Shown here one piece after another: positions 50,140 to 61,200 of a DNA stretch of 64,000 bases (position 1 is its first letter; each line of letters opens with the position of its first letter). Origin of the DNA: Acanthochlamys bracteata (lineage: Eukaryota; Streptophyta; Magnoliopsida; Pandanales; Velloziaceae); NCBI GenBank assembly GCA_019914995.1, contig CM034126.1, positions 14,451,001 through 14,515,000 of the forward strand. Reading direction: 5' to 3'. A model generated the notes under the pieces. The model did not search any database. It saw only the letters and a program-made list of their open reading frames with translations, and was not told where the DNA came from. Both the position numbers and the translations under genes were made by a program.

Positions 50140-50399
50140 GGGGGCGTTTGGGATTGCTTATGAAATGGAGTTTTTGTAAAATGAAAGATATTTTTGTCCT
50201 TTTTGAAAAATGAATTCTATTTTTTTTACTTCTAAAAAAATAATAAAAATATGCAATAAAAAGATCTCATTCCGTAGAATTTTTCTACACTTTCTAAATT
50301 TTTAAATAAATTTTTTATATATTTATAAAATATGTATTGAAAAATGTGAAATGAAGAATTGAAAAGTTGGGTTGGAGGAAAGCAAAGCCAAACACCCCC
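50140..50399. mobile_element. near-intact Tourist-like (PIF/Harbinger) MITE
   Basis: The 260-base element begins GGGGGCGTTTGGGATTGCTT and ends AAGCAAAGCCAAACACCCCC. The reverse complement of the right end is GGGGGTGTTTGGCTTTGCTT, 16 of 20 identical to the left end. It is flanked on both sides by TAA (50137-50139 and 50400-50402), the 3-base target duplication of PIF/Harbinger elements. The interior is A/T-rich with no coding capacity, so movement would need a transposase from elsewhere. Confidence 0.85.
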
Positions 50400-50863
50400 T
50401 AATAGAAGGCAATGGTAAGGGTAACACTTTGGTTTTTTATTTTCACCTGAGTTGAATGGTTGAGCGACAAGATACGGTCCCTTCTCTTTTTATGACTAGG
50501 AAGTTAATTTTAAACTTTTTGTCAAATTTTAGTCGACGGCTCTGCTATTAATTGCATTCATCATATGTAATGTATTTTTTTTTTGAACGGCAATTTTCAA
50601 AAGATTGCATAACATTTTCTTATGCAACAAATAAACATGTGCAACGCAAAGATACCATGCTAGTTTAACAGAAAAAAAATATTTAACGAAAAGGTCGTGC
50701 TTGATACACCAGAAAAACTTTTTAAGGAGTGTTTGATCAATTTGAAAATACAAGGACATTTGATACAAACATCCAAACCTAGGAAGGTTTACTGCAATTG
50801 GCCCTTAGGGGTCCTGACAAAATTGTTAGAGATGCTTCATCTCTCTTGCACACATGTAACTAA
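50400..50863. other. spacer between ribophorin II and the P-class PPR gene
   Basis: Convergent spacer holding the PPR 3' UTR on the minus strand. No gene seen. Confidence 0.4.
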
Positions 50864-52618
50864 TCATAATCTTCTGGTTAAAATTTTGTACTCAATCAAC
50901 TTCTTATGCAGTTTGGCAGCCTCTTCCACCATACCAGCTTCTGCAATACCTTTAACCAAAGCAACGTATATTCCTTTGCTTGGCTTACTACAACTAGATA
51001 CCATTACATCCAAAATATCAAAAGCACAACCGATCTTCCTTGTCCTGCACAATGACTGGATAACAAGCATAAAAGTGATACCTCGAATTCCACAGTTTAT
51101 CTTAACCATCTCTTGCATCATCTCCACTGCCTCTTCCACCATATCCATCTTACAAAAGCCTGTCACCAATGAGCCATAGGTAATATCATCGGGGGTTATC
51201 CCGTATTTTACCATCTCATCAAATAAGAGCATTGCTGCTTTTATATCACCTTTCTTGGCTAACCCATCTATCACGGTATTATATGTTATTAAGACCAACT
51301 CAACTCCATTAGCCTTCAGATAGCAGAGCATGTCCACAGCTTCTTCTACCATGTCCTCTTTACACATCGCACCAAGAAGAGTGTTGAAAGTGATTATATC
51401 AGGAGAGCATTCATCCTCTACCATTTTATGCAGGACATCTATTGCCCGATCAAGTAGTCTGCGTTTACACAAACTGTTAATCAGGATGTTATATGTAACT
51501 ACTGTGGGGGAATAAGAAGCCTCACTCATGATGGAGAGTACCTCTTCTGCTTCGTCCCATTTCCCGCTGCTACAAAGACAGTGAAGCAAGGTGTTGTATG
51601 TTACTGAATTTGGCTCCAAACCATGAGCCAGAAGAGCAGTAACGACCACTGCCACATCATCAAAACTTCCTTTTTTGCAGAGCACATTGATGAGAGAGTT
51701 GAAAACCACTACATCAGGATGGCACCCCTCTAGCACCATATCTTCCAAAACCTTGATTGTCTTCTTTATGCCATAATTCTTGCAAACAAGCTCAAGAAGT
51801 ATAGTGTAGGGAATCAGGTATGGAGGAGAACCTCTTCTCAACTGTTGTCTCCAAAAACATATAGCCTCATCAACCTTGCCGTGAGTAAACAAATACCGGA
51901 ATAGAGTATTATATGTAATTACATCGGGAGCACAGCCAGCAAGCCCCATTTCCTCTAAAACCCTTATAGCACAACATATCTGTCCTTTCTTGCAGAGTCC
52001 ACCTATGAGTTTATTGTAGGTAATGACATCAGCCACTCCTCCAGAGAGGACTACCACCTTGAGAATTCTATGGGCTTTATCAACCCTATTAGCATTGACC
52101 AAACCTCGGATTAAATTAATGCAAGAAGGGAAGTCAGGAACCTGGCCCATCCGCGCCATAACATCAACCAAGTTTGTTGCTTCCATGATCTTCCCCTTCT
52201 CACAAAGATCCAGCAAGGCGTTATTGCTTGTGACCTCATCATGATCCAGGTAGTTTCCGTAGAGGGATAAAGAGCCTGAATTAGAATTGGTCAAGCGGCT
52301 CAATCTGTACTCCATAGAAGTTTTGCTTCCGGTAGCAATATTATTAACAGAATCGGTCATCTGATGCAATCCATACCGAGCTGTTCTTGATTGGAGATCA
52401 CTTCTAATTTCATGTCTTGACCAATCTAATTGGACAGAAGCAGCCCTCACTATAGAAGGACGGAAAGATGAAGTGCGGTGTGAAGAAGATGAGGATGAAA
52501 GCAAGCTGTGTAAACAATATAGCTCATATATGCATCTGTGATCTAAAGCCATATTATCCTTGTTGCCCTTCACATATAGAACTCCCAGCCTTCCTGATAA
52601 TTCATGAGGAAAACACAA
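50864..52618 (-). CDS. P-class pentatricopeptide repeat protein
   Basis: A single exon encodes 584 residues. After a Ser/Arg-rich, acid-poor N terminus that looks like an organelle transit peptide (SSSSSSHRTSSFRPSIVRAA, about 41-60), thirteen contiguous 35-residue P-type repeats run from about residue 128 to the end. Examples are VITYNKLIGGLCKKGQICCA and VVTYNILINSLCKRRLLDRA. No E or DYW domain follows, so it should bind organelle RNA for stability, splicing or translation and not for editing. From memory it resembles Arabidopsis At1g08610. An in-frame ATG at codon 23 (52552; MALDHRCIYELYCL) is an alternative start. Confidence 0.92.
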   Translation of the reverse strand: MCFPHELSGRLGVLYVKGNKDNMALDHRCIYELYCLHSLLSSSSSSHRTSSFRPSIVRAASVQLDWSRHEIRSDLQSRTARYGLHQMTDSVNNIATGSKTSMEYRLSRLTNSNSGSLSLYGNYLDHDEVTSNNALLDLCEKGKIMEATNLVDVMARMGQVPDFPSCINLIRGLVNANRVDKAHRILKVVVLSGGVADVITYNKLIGGLCKKGQICCAIRVLEEMGLAGCAPDVITYNTLFRYLFTHGKVDEAICFWRQQLRRGSPPYLIPYTILLELVCKNYGIKKTIKVLEDMVLEGCHPDVVVFNSLINVLCKKGSFDDVAVVVTALLAHGLEPNSVTYNTLLHCLCSSGKWDEAEEVLSIMSEASYSPTVVTYNILINSLCKRRLLDRAIDVLHKMVEDECSPDIITFNTLLGAMCKEDMVEEAVDMLCYLKANGVELVLITYNTVIDGLAKKGDIKAAMLLFDEMVKYGITPDDITYGSLVTGFCKMDMVEEAVEMMQEMVKINCGIRGITFMLVIQSLCRTRKIGCAFDILDVMVSSCSKPSKGIYVALVKGIAEAGMVEEAAKLHKKLIEYKILTRRL

Positions 52619-53340
52619 AGCCCTTTCTTCTACTAGTAGAGTGGCAGTTCTATTCCAAGTTCGACACCATCAGATGAGTAGCGCGGCTACAAGAACATAT
52701 AAGAAGCCACCCCCTCTATACAATCAATACCTTCATAATTAGGTTGCAAGAGACGTGGAATTAGATTCTATCACACATTGATCCTTTAACATATACAAAG
52801 ATTGGCATGAACTCCTCTCGCGCATATTTAAAGAATTAAATTTCTCTATAAAAATATTATTTTAAAGAGAGAGGGACGAAAATTTGCAGCAAACTAACAT
52901 ACCAAATCTAACCAATCTAATCCATGCAAGACAGAAACCCAAAATATTGGGAGCAGCTTAGAAGCTGTAACAGTTCTTGGAAAGAGAGAAAAACCATCCA
53001 TCCATCCATCTAGCACAAGAAATTAACAAGGAAAATGGTAGCTACATACTATTACAACAATTAAAATCAATCAATGAATTCTTGATTTGTTAGCGTAATA
53101 GAACTGGAGAGAGAGAGGCTGACCTGAGTGACGAATGATAGAGAGAGAGAGGTTTAGAATAGAGCCGGTAGGGTTTTGGGAAGAAGAAATAGGAGAGAAA
53201 TGAAGCAGAAGTAGAAAGAACAAAGCCGTTTTAGAGCCACGTAACGGCGAAGTCTGAAGGGCCGTTGGCCCATGTAAGTATTTAAAGGTCCAAAAGAAAA
53301 AAAAAGAACAAAAACGTACATTCGAAAAATGATGCTATCT
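52619..53340 (-). other. PPR gene 5' region with possible leader intron
   Basis: On the minus strand a donor CACTCAG|GTCAGCC (53124/53123) and an acceptor TTCTTGTAG|CCGCGC near 52686 could define a leader intron of about 440 bases. The upstream part (53130-53220) is rich in GAGA on the plus strand, i.e. CT-rich on the gene strand. Splicing is inferred only. Confidence 0.4.
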
Positions 53341-53364
53341 CGCTAGAAGGAGGGCTTGAACCTC

Positions 53365-53397
<33 letters not shown>

Positions 53398-53414
53398 AAC
53401 TGAGCTATTCCAGC
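53341..53414 (-). tRNA. tRNA-Asn (anticodon GUU)
   Basis: The 74-base minus-strand sequence folds into a standard cloverleaf: 7-bp acceptor stem (GCTGGAA/TTCTAGC with one G-T), D stem GCTC/GAGC, anticodon stem TGTGG/CCACA with loop CTGTTAA (anticodon GTT, plus-strand 53378-53380), and T stem GGAGG/CCTCC. The discriminator is G. A box TAGCTCAGTTGG and B box GGTTCAAGC (53354-53362) are intact. A run of five T follows about 10 bases past the 3' end as an RNA polymerase III terminator. There is no intron and CCA is not encoded, as expected for a nuclear gene. Confidence 0.97.
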
Positions 53415-53495
53415 TTGTTGTTTGCCATACCTAAACTTTCTCATATCTATTCCTTCCGCTTTCTTCACGATTGCTTCCGGTCGGCTGTTACTGCC

Positions 53496-54254
53496 ATGGC
53501 GGCTTCAAAAGCAGAGGAGGAGAACGGATCTCTCTTTTTAATTTTCGTGTTTACGGTCATGGCTACTTCACTAGTCCCATAAACAAATTTTAAGCTTTTT
53601 CATGCCGTATCAATGAAGATAAAGAGCATTCATTGACAGTGCAGCCCCTGTTCTCGGTCGGGAAAATACCGGAAATCCATTCTCAAACGGGTTTAAGGGT
53701 TTTTCTTGACCAATTAAAGGAGTACTGATCACTTGTAATACCATAAGAATTCGGATAGAAAAGTCTATAGCAATCTAATTTTTCTCCACTGGTGGCAATC
53801 TCACTATTGCGTCACTGATCTTGTGTTAAGGAAAAAGAAAAGAAAATATTCTTTCTCAAACAAAAAAGACAATAACTTTGTTCTTCTCGGTATGGGTGAA
53901 ATTAAGTTGGATAGCCGTTAATTGCTTAATGAACTTTAGATGCAGTTACAGTTATGCCTGAGCTATTCTGATCTTTGATAGAACTGATTCATGCTATGAT
54001 TTTTTGCCATTCTTTTTTCAGATTCGGCCATTTGAACCATTCATCCCAATAAAAATCTTCATTCAGGTTTGTGGTATGCCCAAGCGACTGCTTCCTTCTT
54101 GTATTACAACCCATGGCAAGTTTTTTGTTTCAGAGGCACACAAGTACTTCGTGAAATTTATATCCAAAGCATATCAGGCATTTTGACTGATCCTATATCA
54201 CGTCAAAAATTTGAAAAGAATGGCCATCCTGATGGAAGGCAGGTCGGACATTAG
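53496..54254 (+). pseudogene. decayed 5' fragment of an ERDJ2/SEC63-like gene
   Basis: The ATG at 53496 opens MAASKAEEENGSLFLIFVF, like the N terminus of plant ERDJ2 (SEC63-type ER DnaJ proteins). After LVP, a TAA replaces the expected Tyr codon. The same frame continues with family-like IH(stop)QCSPCSRSGKY, then another stop. Intron-like DNA and an acceptor at about 54021 follow, then IRPFEPF. After a second intron remnant comes AHKYFVKFISKAYQA, a frameshift, and DPISRQKFEKNGHPDGRQ. The J-domain HPD motif is not preserved. Only the first part of the gene is here; the Sec63 domains are absent. Intron remnants mean it arose by DNA duplication and not retroposition. Confidence 0.8.
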
Positions 54255-54571
54255 TGTTTTCTCAAGCAAAGTGTTAAAATTATCTCTTTGCATAACGGGA
54301 GTACAGTGATGCCATGATAATAACGGGAGAAGAATGTAGTGGCAAATCGTGCGGTTCCAAGGTTTCAGGTGGAGATGGGGATTGGAACTTTTTCACATGT
54401 TGTGCCTTGTATTTTCTGTTAAAGTAGAAGGGGATCGTTTGGTGAACAAATCTTTATAGTCCATGACACTGTTAAGTATTTTGCGTAGCCTTATGACGTA
54501 ATGATGTGATTAAAGGGTACTAACTATCATGGAATTCTCGTATGCTGAGTGAGAACATTCCCGTTTGCCAT

Positions 54572-54775
54572 TGCATTTGACAAAAACATCTTTTTAATTT
54601 TTTTATATTTTTAATATATATTTTATAAATATAAAAAATTGTTAGATAATAAAATTTTTTTATTACTTATTTTTATTATTTTAAATAAATAAATAAATAA
54701 ATAAATAAAATTTATTTTTCAAAAAATATAACATTTTTTTAAAAAATTATTTTATAAATACTATTAAACGTCCTC
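54572..54775. mobile_element. AT-rich Tourist-like MITE relic
   Basis: Left end TTGCATTTGACAAAAACATC; right end TTATAAATACTATTAAACGTCC. The reverse complement of the right end (GGACGTTTAATAGTATTTATAA) nearly equals the left end of the 14457 copy. It includes an (AAAT)n run at 54683-54710. Confidence 0.5.
54683..54710. repeat. (AAAT)n microsatellite
   Basis: Six to seven tandem AAAT units inside the MITE relic. Confidence 0.9.
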
Positions 54776-55137
54776 TAAATAATATTTCTTTATATTATTT
54801 AAGTTAGTAGAGTTGTATATATCAAAGTTTTTGGAGTTCCACCTTGTTTCACTCTCCTATTTGCCTTACTTTTATCTAAAATTATGTTTTACTTTGTCAA
54901 TCTAACACTATCTAAAGTGGAGCACTTAGAGGTGATAAATAATAACACCAATAATATCTTTTCATTATCACCGAAAAATTATTTATAGCAACAATAATAA
55001 AAATTTCAAAAAAGAAAAAACAACAACTTTTTGTTTTATTTTTAGGAGTCTTTGTTTACCCCTTCTTATTGTGATCCCTACTCCCCGAAGCCAGGCTCCA
55101 GAACGCCGCGGAAACGCTGTACTCGCTCTACTACTTC

Positions 55138-55166
55138 TATATAAACTCCCCACCGCATCATTACAA

Positions 55167-55198
<32 letters not shown>
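55138..55198 (+). promoter_or_regulatory. exportin-4 core promoter: TATA box and (CT)14 leader
   Basis: TATATAAA at 55138-55145 is followed 25 bases later by a perfect 28-base CT repeat (55171-55198), the expected start-site distance. The ATG follows 47 bases after the repeat. A pyrimidine-rich patch at the start site is common in plant promoters. Confidence 0.65.
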
Positions 55199-55201
<3 letters not shown>

Positions 55202-55244
55202 GTTATTCTTCTTCATTGGCGGCGAGTGTAGTCGACGAAGGGAG

Positions 55245-58200
55245 ATGGAATCGTTTCCCGGAGGATCAGCGGATCCAGCACAGCTCCACGCCACCATGTT
55301 TGCGCTAGAGCAGGCTTGCTCGTCGATCCAGGTAATACCTTATTCTTCCTGAGAGAAATTGTTTAATCTCAATTGATTCAATCGAGGCACCTCGGTGCTT
55401 TTGCTGTTCTCTCGATTTAAGCTCTTTTCTCAGAGTTATTCTCTAATCAATTGAAGTACAAATGGATTTTTTACACCAAGTTAGTGCCGGTGGTTTATGT
55501 ACACAGTGTGCCTCCTTCGTTCTTCTTTTGTGTTTACAGATTGTTAAACATGTTCAGATGTTTGTTCTACATTGCTAGATTGCGCTTAGGTCGCTTTGTT
55601 TTCTGGTGCGGTAATTGAGCAGGTGCTTAACCTGATTAAGTTTGTTCTCTGATTATTTTATAAGCAGACTCTGGCTTCAGTGAAGTAGTTCTGACTTGTT
55701 GGATAAGCAATACTAATGATTCTTATTTCTTAAACTGTGTTTTTGTTTGCGCTATGTATATGAGTTGAGCTACGCTGCTAGATTCTGTAAGGAGCCTGCT
55801 TGTGGTAAATGGAGCTGCAGGAGTTCTATATAGTTAGTCATTTTCTGTCTATTTACATCCTTCTATATTCAAAATCATTGGTCATAACTATGATCGTCAT
55901 TATTATTGTATTATAGATTATATTTCTTTATTATGCTGTAAATTGCTCATAGAAGTTTGATGAAGTTGTGTCTGTACATGTTGAATCTGTCCCCTTCTTC
56001 TCGAAATGCATTCTTAATTTTGTTCAAGTGGAGTATTTTTCTCCTTGTGTTGTTCTATGAATTCACTTCTTCTCTATAGTGGATCATGGCAAAATAGAAC
56101 CTGAAATTTAAACAAAGATCCAAATTTCTGTTCTTATGGTGTTCCTTTAAGGACAGTTCCCTTGAGAATCCCAAATCTTCGTGTAGCTTAAATCTTGTGA
56201 TATTCAGGCAATTGTCCTATTTGTTTCTTGAGAAATTATGTCTTCTTTTTTCTAGTTTATTGGTTTTTTAAATGAATTTGTATATGATAGTTGTGCTAAA
56301 TATGCATTAACTTCATCTTTTGTCCCTCATGCAGATGCATGTAAATCCAGCTGAGTCAGAAAAGATAATCTATTCCTTACGTGAATCACCAATGCCCTAT
56401 ATGGCCTGTCGGTTTATTCTTGGTATGTCCAAGCTCTATTCGTCAACAGTTAGCAATCAAAAAGATTCTATAGCTAGTTATGTCTCGATTGAGCAAAGTA
56501 ATAACTCTTGTAGATGTTATCTTCTGTGATTCTTGCAGCAAAAGCTTGTAGACCTGAATTTCTTCCGTGTGATGGAACTTCACATAATTACTTAGACTTA
56601 TTGCTTTTCCTATGTTTTGGAAACTTCTAACTATCTAGTGTTCACGTCATCAAAATTTACTCCTAGTACACTTTTTCTTTTACTGAAAATATTTAGCTGA
56701 TTCAATTTGTATTATGATTTCTAACTCATGTCATTTCTTATTGATACTTTTTTGTGCTACTAATATTGCTCTTACCTGTTCAGACAATTCTCAATTGCCA
56801 AATGCCAGATTTCAGGCTGCTGGAGTACTAAAAGATGCAGCTATCAGGGAATGGGGGATTCTGACAGATCAAAATAAAATAAGTTTGATACTGTAGGATT
56901 TTTTCAATTATATGGTTATGTTGCATGTGGTTTATTATGTACGTCTGATAGTTCTTTCTGAATTTGCAGATTTTGTCTATGTTATGTAATGGAACATGCT
57001 AGTGCTGCTGATTCATATGTTCAATCAAAGGTTTCGTCTGTTGCAGCTCAACTGATAAAAAGAGGCTGGTAATAGTAGTGTTCTTACATTTCAGTTCTCA
57101 AGATGCTTTACGTCAGTCTTAACTGTGTATCCTTTTGTCTTTAGGATTTTCAGAAGTTTCTTAAAGCCTTTAAAACAGCACAAGTGCTTTATATGTGGTT
57201 TTTCTGCCTCATTTAGAATAACTGCTATGACTGAAAGCCAGTATCTGTTCAGATTAATTTAGTTATTGCATTTTTTATTTGAATAAATCATCTTTGAACT
57301 AGTTTTTGCAACTTGATTTCATTATGTTCATTTGCACAGGCAAGACTTCAACGATGGTCAAAAAGTAGCAATTCTTTCTGAGGTATGTATATAAGGCAAT
57401 GATGGTATAAAATATGCTTAAGCCATTGTTTCAAATCATGTTTCCTTCTCATTGTAATCAAAATTTTAAAGTGTTGATGTCAAAGAATTGCTGTGACTCG
57501 TTATGGTCTATACAGTACTAATTGGCACTTGGCATAAATTGTTCTATCATAAACCAATTTCGGCATCATCGTACAAGCAAAACCAATTCTTACTAGTTGT
57601 TAATATCAGTACACTGATAGGAGGGTCTCCTCTTGCAAGTGCATAATGGAAAGGGATATTGCACAATATTTCTAAAATGGTTGTAAAGCTATGCTTACAA
57701 AAGACACCTACATGAGAATAGGAAGTTAAACAACAACAACAATTAAATCTTATCCCATTATGAAATCATGTTTCCTTCTCATTGTTATCAAAATTTTAAA
57801 GTGATAATATCAAAGAATTGCTGCGAGTCAGTATGGCTTATACAGTAGTCATAAGCACTTGGCATAAACTGTTCTATCATGACTCAATATTGGCATCATT
57901 GTACAAGCAAACCCAATGCTTACCAGTTGTTAATATCAGTACACTGATAGCTGAAGTTGACTTTTCCTGACTAAAGGAGGCCTCTCTTGCAGGTGCATAA
58001 TGGAAAGGGATATTGCACAATATTTTTTAAATGGTTGTTGACCTATGCTTAGAAAAGGTGCCACCATGAGAGTAGAAAGTTAAATAATAACAATTAAGTC
58101 TGATCCCATTATGTTGAGCCAGCTTCATGGATCCTATTACTTCACTGTACTCTATCTTAAGTAAATATCCTCAGCCAAAGCACAAACAAATAAATCATTT

Positions 58201-61200
58201 TGTAGCTAACCAAGTTTTCTTGTGCTTCCTGGTATCCTTTTTAGCAAGAGGTGTGACCAACAATTCGCATACATTTGGCCATTTGGATGTCTCCCTTTAT
58301 ATGGCCAAACCATTTTAAATGGCTTCTCTAATTTTGCCTTCACTCGGTGTCACTCGAACTCTTTCTGTGATTATTTATAAAAAAAAATTGTATGCCTGCT
58401 CATCCAACGCAACATAAGAATCTAGGCGGCATCTAACTTCTGAACATGTTGAGATTTTATTATCCAACACTTTTGTTCCATAAATTATTGCCGGCCTCAT
58501 CTTTTGCTCGTGTTTGCACCGTTGTACATGTCCTCGATTGCATTGAGAATAAAAAGTTAAAGAAAATATTAAAACACTGGGACACTCTCTGCTGTAGCAA
58601 AATATATGGATATTCCAATTTTCTTTATTTGTTACTGTTGCTACTGATTGCGGAAGAGTTATCTTAGGTTCTCTTTGTTGAACCTGCAGGTGAAGCAAGC
58701 TGTTATGGGCATTTATGGCACTGATGCACAGTATTCTGCGATCAATTTCATCGAATCACTGGTAATGTAATCATTTTATCCACCTAGTTAGATGGTGATT
58801 GGTTGTTGTTATTGTTCTTGCATTGATCGTATAATAATGTCTCTGATGCTTAATATGTTGAAATTAGAGATATACTTAAGCAGAAAGAAATGTTGCAAGC
58901 TGCTGCTTCTTCTTCTCCTTTTTGTTGATAGTGGTTCTTTTCCCAGGTATCAGAATTTTCGCCTTTGACCTCTTCTGCTATGGGTCTACCTGCAGAGTTC
59001 CATGAGCAATGCTGTTTATCCTTTGAAGCAGACTATTTGAAGGTTCTTTCCCAACTGTTACCTTTTTCTCTTTGCGTTCTATTCTGCTAGGTTTGCACTT
59101 TAGAGAAGTGTGGAGTTTTACAATGTCGAACAAAAGTGGGTGGTGTTCATGCTTGATAGAGTTGAAATTAATGTTATCTGTGTATTTAACATGAATATTT
59201 CTAGGAATTTTACTGTTGGGCTCAAAGAGCTGCTTCAAGTGTTGTTGAAAAAGTAGTACAACATGCTGCAACAGAATCAGAAGAGAGGGTATGCTCTTCA
59301 TCTTTGCGCCTCATGTTTCAGATTATGAGCTGGGATTTCAAGCAAACTCGTACTACACTTGACAATTTCAGTAGTAAAGCATCTGGAATTAGGTATGACA
59401 TCACATTGTTGAAGAAATACGAGAGATCTTTGGTACAGGTATGCATTTCTAGATAACTTGTAATGCACCAATTATTACATGTTCTAACTTTCTAGCTCTT
59501 TGTTCTCATTGTAGCCAGGGTTTGCTTGGCATGATGTGTTAATATCTAGTGGACATATTGCTTGGCTATTGAATTTATATGGGATGCTCAGGGAAAAATA
59601 TGCAGAAGATGTATTATGGATTGATTCACCTCTTGCAGTTTCTGCTAGACAACTTATAGTGCAGTTATGCTCCCTAGCTGGATCCATATTTCCTTCAGAA
59701 GGTAAGCTCCTCTTTTATGCACTTTTATTTATGTATTACTGAAGTATCCAGTATGACACTAAATAGTGCCATATTTTTTAAATGTTGGCTACCTGGTCTA
59801 AGCTTCAATTTTCAGAACTGAAGTGTTAAAGCGCTATCTATATTATAGTAGATTTGTCATGCTGAAGGTATAGTATGGAGATTTACCTAATTTATTACTT
59901 GACTCGTCTTTGACTTCAATTTAGTTGCAAATGTTGTCAGTCGAGGGTGAGCTTTGATATCTGTATAGTCTAGAAGTTTTGAAATAGCTATGATTGTTGA
60001 AAGGTGAAAAGGTACATCAAAGCAAACGGAGAGTTAAATAACAAACTGCTAGGCATATCATGTATTACTGCAACAAGAAGAAATGTGCATGTTCTTTTTA
60101 TTAGATTTCCTTTTAGCTTTTCGAAAGCTAGTTTCAGGCTTTCAGCATGGACATGGAAACAAGTTGAAATTGTTAAATTAAATTAACATACTATTATCTG
60201 TTTTTATTGAATACTAATGATTTCCTTTTATTTGTAGTGTCACGTGTGGGTTGTTACATTGCATAAATATGATAGCATTTCATGGCATATTGTCTTAATA
60301 TATATCAATTCATGATATTGAACAATTAACAAAATGGAGTTGTAATTTTTTCAGGAAATTGAGTGTCTTAACTATAGTCAAAAAAGTTTTACTTTGAATA
60401 TGTGAAGTGAGCCTTGCTCGCTGAAGTTTTTACTTATGTGTTGGCCGACTTCAGTTGTATAAACGAGTTGAGACATGTGGCGTAGTTAACAAAATGTAGT
60501 TGATATTATTTCAAGAAATTGATTGTCTTAACTATAGTTCTCAAAGTTTGACTTTGAATATGTGAAGTGAGCCTTGTTGGCTGAAGTTTCAGCTGTGTTG
60601 GCTGACTCCAGTTGTATAAACGAGTTGAGACATGTGGCACATGGAACTACCTTTTTTTTGTAGGCACATCAAAGTAGATCAAGAATTATGAAGAGCCTTT
60701 CTGTGCCCCTTTGTCCGCTGGGTGCCCTACTCCATATCAATTCATCCACCATACCTTTATGCTCATTCTATACAAAAAGGGGGAGAAATAAATCTCCTGT
60801 ATGGTAGCATCTTCTGGATGGTTGCAATATAATGTTAGTCGGAGTTGATTACAAAGTCGAGGACATAAGGTGGAGGAGAATCTGAGAGCTAGGTGATTTA
60901 AAGTAGAAAGTAGCTAATTAGAGTATTATCTTCTATGCTGAAATTGGTTATGTAAGTGGCACCATGATTGATGTCTTTGAAACTGCCCCGCCTTTTCCGG
61001 ACCATATATATTAGACTTCCAGAAGCATTGGAAGGTCTACATAAGCTTTTGTGGGACTTTGTGATTCCTACATTACGAGATACAAAGCAATTTTTTCCCT
61101 TTCTGTCCTACTTTTATGCTCTATGCTTGGTGTCCAGATCTTATTAATGGAGTGCTCCCAACATCCTAGATAATGGAGAAATGCAAGTGAAGCATCTTAG

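Larger units (their letters stand above)
54255..55137. other. spacer between the ERDJ2-like pseudogene and exportin-4
   Basis: Mixed sequence, then an A/T-rich MITE relic (54572-54775), then the exportin-4 upstream region. No further ERDJ2 exons were recognised. Confidence 0.45.

Noticed and set aside
50697-52244. Plus-strand frames at 50697-51179, 51330-51515 and 52023-52244
   Set aside because: The parts overlapping 50864-52618 are antisense shadows of the P-class PPR gene.
53370-53582. Gene starting at ATG 53370
   Set aside because: This ATG lies inside the tRNA-Asn gene; the meaningful Met is at 53496, where the ERDJ2-like similarity begins.
58375-58698. A 107-codon minus-strand gene
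   Set aside because: It is the broken reverse-transcriptase tail of the LINE fragment plus flanking intron, not a functional gene.
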